Assembly (NCBI GenBank): GCA_028583405.1
Contig: JAPTMU010000110.1
Location: 466,501-530,500 of the forward strand
Length of the DNA: 64,000 nucleotides
Direction: 5' to 3'
From: Pogonophryne albipinna
Taxonomy: Eukaryota > Chordata > Actinopteri > Perciformes > Artedidraconidae
In this document: piece by piece, positions 55,105-64,000 of the stretch
How positions within the stretch are numbered: position 1 is the first letter of the stretch
Layout of the letters: each line of letters starts with the position of its first letter
Program-made: the position numbers and the translations under genes
The notes under the pieces: model-generated
Told to the model about the DNA's origin: nothing
Databases searched by the model: none
The model's input: the letters and a program-made list of their open reading frames with translations, nothing else

Positions 55105-57093
55105 AGCATTCAGCCTGACCTGTAGAGGGCGCTGCAGTGGGTTTAAAGGGGCTAACACAGTATGATATCTATTCATAATGTATTGGTGTTATTTTTAGGC
55201 TTTTTCTTGACATATATTGCGCAATGGGGACTAATTATTAGGGTGTAGGTCAACAATTTGCAACAATATTTTTGACTCATCGCTTTTACGTAACATATTT
55301 ATTTTCTCTTACCTTCTTTGCAAAGAACCTGGTATTTTCTGTTATTCATTACCTAAGTCACATGTGTCAAACTCAAGGCCCGGGGGCCAAATCAGGCCCT
55401 TGGTGGATTTAATTTCGGCCCGCAGGATAATTTCTAATTACTATTAGATCTGGCCCTGCCGGTATATTGCACGCACACCTTCACTCCATCCTGAGGGTCT
55501 CCTCAGCTCAGAGCCTGAGCCCAAACATTGATGAACTTGCACCCAAGATGAGATGCCAAGTATCTGAACTACCATCACAGAGCAGCACACTGAGTTTCAT
55601 GGATGTTTCCTTCTGCACTTTTTTTCTTGCGACAACAGGACATGTTTGGTTTTCTCTTTGAGGGAAATAGTTTTTTTGAAACTGTTGTTGGCCTGTGGAA
55701 AAATGTCATAAGAAAAGCTGCAGATAGAGACATTGAGACATTTAACATTTACGCTAGAATATGTAAAGCAGGATCTACATCATAGTCTATCGTTTCTGGC
55801 AGGTAAATGAAGTGATGGTATAAGAAGTGTTTAGAGTCGGCGAGGTCCTGATAATTTATTCCGGGAAATTATTCTGACCTACTAATTGACCTGACCGAAG
55901 TTATTGAGTCTATGTAAGTTTACTGCTTGGCTCAGATCCACCAAGGTCAGCAAGATCTCACCTCTATTAACTCCCCGAAGAACCAGGTTCAATGAACTGC
56001 TGTTTCTATTCAGACAACTCTTTTTAATCTGTTTAAGGGATCCCGAAGGATTTTGATTTCAGTAAATGAGGTGTGTTCCTACCTAAATGTGAGTGTGGCA
56101 GGGTGCAGTCTTACCTTTGAAGCAGGAGAGGAGAGCACAGATGTTCTTTTAGTTGTCCCAGTCCAAAAGGTGAGATCAGTTTATTTGAAGAAAAATAGGT
56201 CCAAACTAATACAGGGTTTTTACCTTCTGTCTTTAACACATTATAATCATACGAAACATATCATGCTGGGGTTATATTTTTATCTAAAACCTTAATTCAT
56301 ATTTCTCCCATTAAAGTCTTCTGACGAAATTCAAAAAGAATTTCCTCGTGATGGTGTAGGTTTTCTAATTAGATCTAACATCCTGATACATTTAATAATG
56401 TCTTCCAGGCAGGGCTAACTAAAATCATTAGTTCTAAGATCCTGTACGTTTAATAACGTCTTCCAGGCAGAGCTAACTAAAATCATTAGTTCTAGGCAGA
56501 GCTAACTAAAATCATTAGTTCTAAGATCCTGTATGTTTAATAACGTCTTCCAGGCAGAGAGAACCTTACCGAGAACTATTTACCCAGCTCTGCTCACCCT
56601 CTCTTAACCCGTGGCTTTATGCTCTACAACCGGATAGAAAACCCCCCAAAACACCTCCTTTACGCCCATATTTGTAAAACTGGGCCTGGCCTCTGATGTA
56701 TAGGGTTTGCAAAATATTATCCTCGGCTATGACATAACCACCCATTAAAGGCCTCAGTGTGTTTCTCCTTAAGGCAAGAGCCCCCCTCCCTGTGTATTCC
56801 TGTGAGAAAAAAGGAGAAGAAACCGCCCTCTTCCTTATCAGTGACACCCATAAATCATAGACCTTACACACTCAACTTAAACAAACCACTTTGTTTTTTA
56901 CTGCAAATATAGAAAACATAACAGATGAAACATTTTCATTGTGAGTTATACAAGAATATAATTGATTATACTTGATTATAATTAACTTTCGTTTTAAGTA
57001 CATCACCCTACTATGAAGCTCTCAACAGAAGCTTTAGTGCAGGGGTTCCCAAACTTTTCAGCCCGCGACCCCCGGAAGAACAGTGCTAGTGAC

Positions 57094-57932
57094 TGTAGGA
57101 GCAAACACAGTAGTGGTGGCTTAAAGCCCACCTCCGCTCCGCGCCGTCCGTTAGATGAGCCTGGTCAGATTTAATAAAATAAGTTCAAAACACCGGCATA
57201 AAAGTTATAACAATAATCTGATTTTAATGGTAAAAAACACAATACGAAATACAGAGTGCCCTGTAACAGAGCCCTCCGGGCTCCCCGCTCTCCTGCCGTG
57301 CGATACAGATATCGGGACCAGCCAGTCAGAAACAGGGGGCCTTTTGCATGAATAAACAACAGTATATATAGACATATTTGGGGCGGAGATGTGTGTCGGC
57401 TCTTCCGTCCCATTTTACTCCTAAACGAATCAGAGAGTCCGTGGGGAGGAGTTGCGTCGGCTGCTCGCTCCCCTAGGTGTTCTTACTGGTTGGATTCACT
57501 TCGGGTCGGGCCCAATACAGCCAATCAGAGTTCTGGGAAAAAGTATTTTACTTCTGAACCGAGCGTGAGAGCCTCGGAAGTAAACAAGGACAGAGTCAAT
57601 CTTTATCTTGCACCTGTATTCACTCCTTTACCTTCCCAAGGAATATTTCACACAAACTATTCTTTCCCAGACAATCAAACATTGTACACAGATATATTGG
57701 TGCTTGAGATTATATTGGCCCCAGAAAGAACCTTGAAAAGAATATGTGTGTGTGCTGGTGGGAGGAGGTGTATGTGTGTGTAGCAGGGTATCTGGGTCAG
57801 TGAGTGTAAGTGAGAAGGTTATATATATAGGATTACTTAAAACAGTCCAAAATAATACATGTTTACTTCAATACAGTTCAAGATAATACCTGTTTACTTT
57901 AATACAGTTTAGAACAATATCTGTTTACTTTA
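57094..57932 (-). repeat. Solo LTR of unit 3
   Basis: 839 bp, with TGAC on both sides, as in the other units. Confidence 0.7.
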
Positions 57933-58777
57933 TGACTGGCGACCCCTTCAGGCGATTTGTAATCCGTTCTAGAAAACGATGTGTTTTTAGGATTTCAAGA
58001 AGCGTATAGAACAAACAATAGATGTATTTTATGAACAATTATCCAAGCTGGAAGTAGATTTAAATGTTTTAGGAGTGAGAGAGATTATTATCTAGTATAT
58101 GCATCCGATGAAGCATTGCATTAAGTCTGTTGATGAGAGGCTGTTGCTGGGGCTGCATAAACTTTTTATTTTAAATTTAAAAAAAAAGTGTTTTGTAGGC
58201 AGACCATGCAGGCCAGCCCGATGGTCACCAAGGTTCATGTTTTAATAGCATTTTTACAAAAAAAGCCCAGGCGAGCCCAACATGTGAAAAAATGGCTTAA
58301 GTGTACAGTACACAGGCTGTGCTTTTAGCTCCTCCTACAACACACACGGTTGTCAGATACAATCAGAGCCTACTGTTAGCACTTCATTGTTTATTTGAAT
58401 ATATTGTGGCGATACCAACGAGGGTTAGAAAACTGTTTAAGGTACAACAAATGTTGGCATTTTAGCTCTGGATATTACTTACTTGGGTAAAAGAAAAAAC
58501 ATTAAGTGGCCTTTCCAGTAGTGACCCCAATTTGGTTTCAATTAGATGAATTGATCACATTTTCTGAAAATATAAAAAAAGGTTTTCACAAGAAAGAAGT
58601 TTTGATGTTTTTATTTCAGTGTCTTTCAAAGATGAAGAAATTAAACACTTTCAAATTGTTACTTCTGATCACAGAGCGGTATATTAACCATTATAAAAAT
58701 AAACAATATGCATTAGGGCTTGTAGGTATACGTTTTCAATAAAAGGAAAGAGCAAACGGGGTAGGATTTTCAAAAAC

Positions 58778-58783
58778 TTTATT
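58778..58783 (-). promoter_or_regulatory. Poly(A) signal of astacin copy 5
   Basis: AATAAA on the minus strand, same position relative to the gene as in copies 2 and 3. Confidence 0.7.
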
Positions 58784-58936
58784 AATCTCATGGTTAATGT
58801 CAGTTAACATCAGCGTGGCTCAGTGCGTCCCTCCTCATGTCTGAGTCAAGTTTGAATACTTTGCATGAACTGAAAACTGTACTTCAGTTTTGATTATGCA
58901 TGCGTCTGTAATATATGTTGACAGTAGCGCAGTTGG

Positions 58937-61900
58937 TTAGTCGTTACCACAGTGGTAGAGTGAGTTCAGCCTCAGTACATCCAGCTCACTGAGGTGTGAC
59001 CTTTGACCTATCTGCACCCCGCTACTCTTCGACAACACCGTCGGACTGCCATCTTGACTGAAGTAATACCTGAAACAAAAGATCATTTACTAAATAGTTG
59101 TGTAGGATTATCACATACAGTTCTTCCCAAGTTAGAATTCATTCATCCTGTGTTGGTATTATTATTCGTTTTTCTTTTTAAATGTTATGCAGGGGAAGAA
59201 ATACACGAGGATGGGTTCAGACTTACTCTCCGTAGTGCATGATGGAGTTGAGGTCATACGGCAGGTTCTGAGTGTCTCCTTGTTTCACCTCGAAGTTGCT
59301 TCGTTTCCCTTTTTAAAATCAGGAATTATTCATTACACCTTGATTTCTGCAGAACATGGAGTTGGTTTGTTCTAATCATCCTAAGCTACAGCACCATTTT
59401 ATGTTTTATTTCTGTGCCTTTAAGGATTTGTATCATCTAAAATAAAACATTAAAACCTTACAATGTACTTCTACATCGAATTGCCCCAAAAATACATATG
59501 CAGTTTAAAATATGCGAAATGGAAAAACTATTCATCGTGTTTTCTTAATGCAGGATAATGTCTCCCAGCCAGGTGTTCACCTGGCATGATGTTGCTCCAC
59601 TCCACAGAGATGTACTGGTCGCGGTCCCTGCGGTTGTGTTCGTGGTGCAGACCCAGAGCATGGATGATCTCATGGCAAACATTACCCACAGAGCACGAGG
59701 GGGCGGAGTACAGCATCTGGGCTCCTCCTACACATCCAACGTAGGACGAACAGCTGCAGAGACAAGAAAAGGCATTTACTCTCCTACTTCTGGTAACATA
59801 AAGCCATGCAGAAAGAAACTTTTAAAACCAAATGTATCCACGTGTTGCTGCAGTATAGAGAGTCGAAGTCCCTCCCTTTCCGGGGGACCTCCATGGGACC
59901 TTATTTCTGAGAGTTATTTGCACAATTTTCACCCCAAGAAAATCTATCTTCCCAGTTATCATTGGAACTATATCCACTGGAGAAACTCCCTGAAATAAAT
60001 ACAAATAAATAACCTTCAGTCGAGGCTATTTATACGAGAGCAACACTTGTATTTTAACTTCTAATACTTAAAAAAACAAAAGAGTTTGCCTTCATTTGCT
60101 GCCTTATGTGAAAAGAAAAAAATATATGGAAGGTGTTCACAAGTGTTATTACTACTAGATAGTTATGAGTGTAGACACAAATCAAAATACCTCTAGACAA
60201 GAGAAATAATAATAGTTTTGGGTTGAATAGTAACATCTCTCACCCTTTGCCATTGCGGAACTCGATGTAGTTCAGCTCTGTGGTGTGAGGCGTGAAGCGA
60301 ATGCAGGTGACGTCTGAGATCATCTTGAAGGCAGCGTGGATGTCAAACGCTCGATCAGCTGTTGGAATGAAAACATAACAGTTGCTAATCACTTGTTGCT
60401 AATGAGTCAAACATTAGCGCGGGTTAATAAAGAATCCACCCACTGAGTTCCTGACTGATGGTGTACGGCATGACGGCGTCCGACCACAGGTTCTGCACGG
60501 CATTCCTGTCCTCCTGAAAATATAAACCGCAACAACGGTTCGGTTTTATCACCACACTTTCATGGATTTATAAATCTGGTTGTTCATCGTCTTAATTTAC
60601 CAGTTTTGAGCCCAATTTCCATCAACAATTGCAGACTTTTGCAGACTTAATTTTACAACTTAAAAGGTGGGGTTGTAGGTAAAGTCTTTAGTCTTATACA
60701 TCCATGGGTAAAGTACACAGCTGGAAAAAATCTGCCTCTTCCTTCAGACTTCCTCACAGAGCCCCTCCTCCAACACACACATGACCAATGAGAGCACGAG
60801 ATGAGTTTGTGCACAGATGGAAGGCTGACAGGCAGGTAGGCCATCCAGTTACTTTAGCCGGGCCGGCTCAGATTGGTCGTGTTTTTTACAGCGCCACGGC
60901 TTCCACAGATGATATTTTTTTGATGGATTTATTGTCAAAGCATTTAATGTATTCATTGCTATCGGGATGTTAAGATCATTCCATGGAATATAACAAAAAG
61001 TGTTTCTGAAGTGAATTACCTACCCCACCTTTAAGGTCTTCCTGACTTAAAAAAAGCATTATTATTATTATTTGTAATAATTCTAAGAAGTAGTCGGGGA
61101 GGGGAGTAGTGGTGGCAAAGGTAGAATTGGTATTAGTTTAAATATTTGTAGTTTAATGCATTTGTTTTATTAATTTCCCCTTCAATGCTTTCCCTTAGTG
61201 TGCCGGCTCGCCCCTTGGTGCTCAGGAGTCTTTATTCTTTGTTTTGCAATATTAAAAACAGTTGGCCAGGAATGTCATTGCATCCTAAAGAAATGTGGGA
61301 AATAAAAGTTGTCCTTCTTACCGGGATCAAAATGTCTCCCTCTAGGACAAACGTGTCATCTTCAAGCCCTACGACGTGATAAAACGAGTCACTGTACATT
61401 GCATCTATGAAATACTATATTTGTTTTACACATGTATTCAAAGTTTACCTTCTAGAGTTTCTGAACTGGATCGCTGTGGCTCTAGCATTGAAACCAACAC
61501 ACCTAGAGAAATCTGAGGGTTAAATCAAATCATTTTAAAACACGACATTCAATATCTGATAAACGTACCTGTTGCAGGATGAGTCATATTCTGGGTGCCA
61601 TTTAAGGGAATGACACTACCTGTACATTAAATATTAAGTGAAACATAGTTTAAAACAAATAGAGATAAAAACAGAATGTTCAGTTTGTATAAAATTACAG
61701 TTTACCTTGTTTTTGCACATCTGACATCGTAGTAACATTGTCTACAAAAACAAGGAATTCCTCGTTAATAATTTCTATATTTGATCAAATGCTTTAAAAA
61801 AAACATTAATCAATTGAACACCAACCTGTTGCATGACTGGTATCCTCCTGTGTTGCATTTATAGGGACACCACCAACGACTGCATGAAAAGAAAGAGTGA

Positions 61901-61995
61901 ATAATCATTATTATTATTATTATTAGGCACAATTTGTACTTTTGAATGCTTACATTCTTACCTGAAAGCATGCAGATGAAGACCAGAAGCCACAT
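58937..61995 (-). CDS. Astacin-family metalloprotease, copy 5
   Basis: Exons, 5' to 3': 61962-61995, 61826-61879, 61706-61741, 61569-61619, 61449-61502, 61322-61368, 60444-60513, 60244-60358, 59581-59753, 59227-59308, 58937-59069. Full length, 282 residues, with all active-site and cysteine positions. It has TF at 82-83 and MLY at 167-169, the only copy with Met there. The seven bases lost in copy 4 are present. TATA box at 62081-62088. Confidence 0.9.
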
Positions 61996-62080
61996 AGTGC
62001 AACACAGTTTCAACAAACTAACAAACTAGTGTCCTGACTGTCTCCTCAGCAGCTGTGATCACTTCACTGATTATAGGCTC

Positions 62081-62088
62081 TATATATA
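62081..62088 (-). promoter_or_regulatory. TATA box of astacin copy 5
   Basis: TATATATA 86 bases before the ATG. Confidence 0.7.
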
Positions 62089-64000
62089 AGCATTCAGCCT
62101 GACCTGTAGAGGGCGCTGCAGTGGGTTTAAAGGGGCTAACACAGTATGATATCTATTCATAATGTATTGGTGTTATTTTTAGGCTTTTTCTTGACATATA
62201 TTGCGCAATTGGGACTAATTATTAGGGTGTAGGTCAACAATTTGCAACAATATTTTTGACTCATCGCTTTTACGTAACATATTTATTTTCTCTTACCTTC
62301 TTTGCAAAGAACCTGGTATTTTCTGTTATTCATTACCTAAGTCACATGTGTCAAACTCAAGGCCCGGGGGCCAAATCAGGCCCTTGGTGGATTTAATTTC
62401 GGCCCGCAGGATAATTTCTAATTCCTATTAGATCTGGCCTGCCGGTATATTGCACGCACACCTTCACTCCATCCTGAGGGTCTCCTCAGCTCAGAGCCTG
62501 AGCCCAAACATTGATGAACTTGCACCCAAGATGAGATGCCAAGTATCTGAACTACCATCACAGAGCAGCACACTGAGTTTCATGGATGTTTCCTTCTGCA
62601 CTTTTTTTTCTTGCGACAACAGGACATGTTTGGTTTTCTCTTTGAGGGAAATAGTTTTTTTGAAACTGTTGTTGGCCTGTGGAAAAATGTCATAAGAAAA
62701 GCTGCAGATAGAGACATTGAGACATTTAACATTTACGCTAGAATATGTAAAGCAGGATCTACATCATAGTCTATCGTTTCTGGCAGGTAAATGAAGTGAT
62801 GGTATAAGAAGTGTTTAGAGTCGGCGAGGTCCTGATAATTTATTCCGGGAAATTATTCTGACCTACTAATTGACCTGACCGAAGTTATTGAGTCTATGTA
62901 AGTTTACTGCTTGGCTCAGATCCACCAAGGTCAGCAAGATCTCACCTCTATTAACTCCCCGAAGAACCAGGTTCAATGAACTGCTGTTTCTATTCAGACA
63001 ACTCTTTTTAATCTGTTTAAGGGATCCCGAAGGATTTTGATTTCAGTAAATGAGGTGTGTTCCTACCTAAATGTGAGTGTGGCAGGGTGCAGTCTTACCT
63101 TTGAAGCAGGAGAGGAGAGCACAGATGTTCTTTTAGTTGTCCCAGTCCAAAAGGTGAGATCAGTTTATTTGAAGAAAAATAGGTCCAAACTAATACAGGG
63201 TTTTTACCTTCTGTCTTTAACACATTATAATCATACGAAACATATCATGCTGGGGTTATATTTTTATCTAAAACCTTAATTCATATTTCTCCCATTAAAG
63301 TCTTCTGACGAAATTCAAAAAGAATTTCCTCGTGATGGTGTAGGTTTTCTAATTAGATCTAACATCCTGATACATTTAATAATGTCTTCCAGGCAGGGCT
63401 AACTAAAATCATTAGTTCTAAGATCCTGTACGTTTAATAACGTCTTCCAGGCAGAGCTAACTAAAATCATTAGTTCTAAGATCCTGTACGTTTAATAACG
63501 TCTTCCAGGCAGAGCTAACTAAAATCATTAGTTCTAAGATCCTGTATGTTTAATAACGTCTTCCAGGCAGAGAGAACCTTACCGAGAACTATTTACCCAG
63601 CTCTGCTCACCCTCTCTTAACCCGTGGCTTTATGCTCTACAACCGGATAGAAAACCCCCCAAAACACCTCCTTTACGCCCATATTTGTAAAACTGGGCCT
63701 GGCCTCTGATGTATAGGGTTTGCAAAATATTATCCTCGGCTATGACATAACCACCCATTAAAGGCCTCAGTGTGTTTCTCCTTAAGGCAAGAGCCCCCCT
63801 CCCTGTGTATTCCTGTGAGAAAAAAGGAGAAGAAACCGCCCTCTTCCTTATCAGTGACACCCATAAATCATAGACCTTACACACTCAACTTAAACAAACC
63901 ACTTTGTTTTTTACTGCAAATATAGAAAACATAACAGATGAAACATTTTCATTGTGAGTTATACAAGAATATAATTGATTATACTTGATTATAATTAACT

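Larger units (their letters stand above)
48731..58131 (-). repeat. Tandem unit 3 (astacin copy 4)
   Basis: 9401 bp; 6952 bp without the 2449-bp LTR element at 49436-51884. It also has a shorter tandem repeat near 56390-56540. Confidence 0.88.
58132..64000 (-). repeat. Tandem unit 4 (astacin copy 5), cut by window edge
   Basis: It matches the other units up to the right edge, which falls just before the place where the solo LTR begins. More units may follow. Confidence 0.88.

Overview
The window is vertebrate nuclear DNA, almost certainly from a teleost fish. It has spliced genes with GT-AG introns, the first two coding exons of igf2r, a family of secreted single-domain astacin proteases, and many fish-type transposons (hAT and piggyBac-like DNA elements, CR1/L2/Rex-like LINE tails, tRNA-derived SINEs, class I endogenous retrovirus, small LTR elements). 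There is no operon structure. Most long open frames are chance frames or transposon remains.

Layout. 1-6929 (minus strand) is the 5' end of igf2r: exon 1 with the signal peptide (6802-6929) and exon 2 (5066-5205), with intron 2 running off the left edge. A piggyBac-like element split by a LINE and a MITE with a perfect 47-bp palindrome lie in that intron. From 9780 to 12806 (plus strand) lies an intact 11-exon astacin gene (282 residues) with TATA box and poly(A) signal. 13311-20051 is an antisense endogenous retrovirus with near-identical LTRs, a tRNA-Tyr-type primer site and broken genes. It sits between two halves of a sequence that elsewhere is the uninterrupted 3' flank of the astacin unit. 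20052-22935 is more unit-derived DNA in inverted, reordered form and ends in an LTR followed by a tRNA-Trp-type primer site. 22957-34025 is gene-poor: degraded DNA, a SINE, a hAT MITE with 8-bp target duplication, acidic and 33-bp tandem repeats, tRNA-like modules with a 66-bp inverted repeat, and a zinc-finger (TTF-type) transposase relic.

From 34026 to the right edge there is a direct tandem array of about 7.0-kb units. Each carries one minus-strand astacin gene, a piece of the same hAT element upstream, and (where the window shows the full unit) a solo LTR. Units start near 34026, 41719, 48731 and 58132. Copy 2 has a LINE in its last intron. Copy 4 has a 2449-bp LTR element in its 3' flank and a 7-bp frameshift deletion in its last exon. 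Copies 3 and 5 look intact. With the plus-strand copy this makes five astacin genes, four with full-length coding sequence.

The astacins should be secreted zinc proteases made as proenzymes, related to the teleost hatching-enzyme/nephrosin/patristacin/astl group. Their multi-exon structure differs from intronless high choriolytic enzyme genes. Features of note are a six-cysteine set with one non-standard pair beside the zinc site, a propeptide built of small symmetric exons with four N-glycosylation sequons, and mosaic differences between copies that suggest gene conversion. All coordinates were read by eye; no alignment or database search was run.
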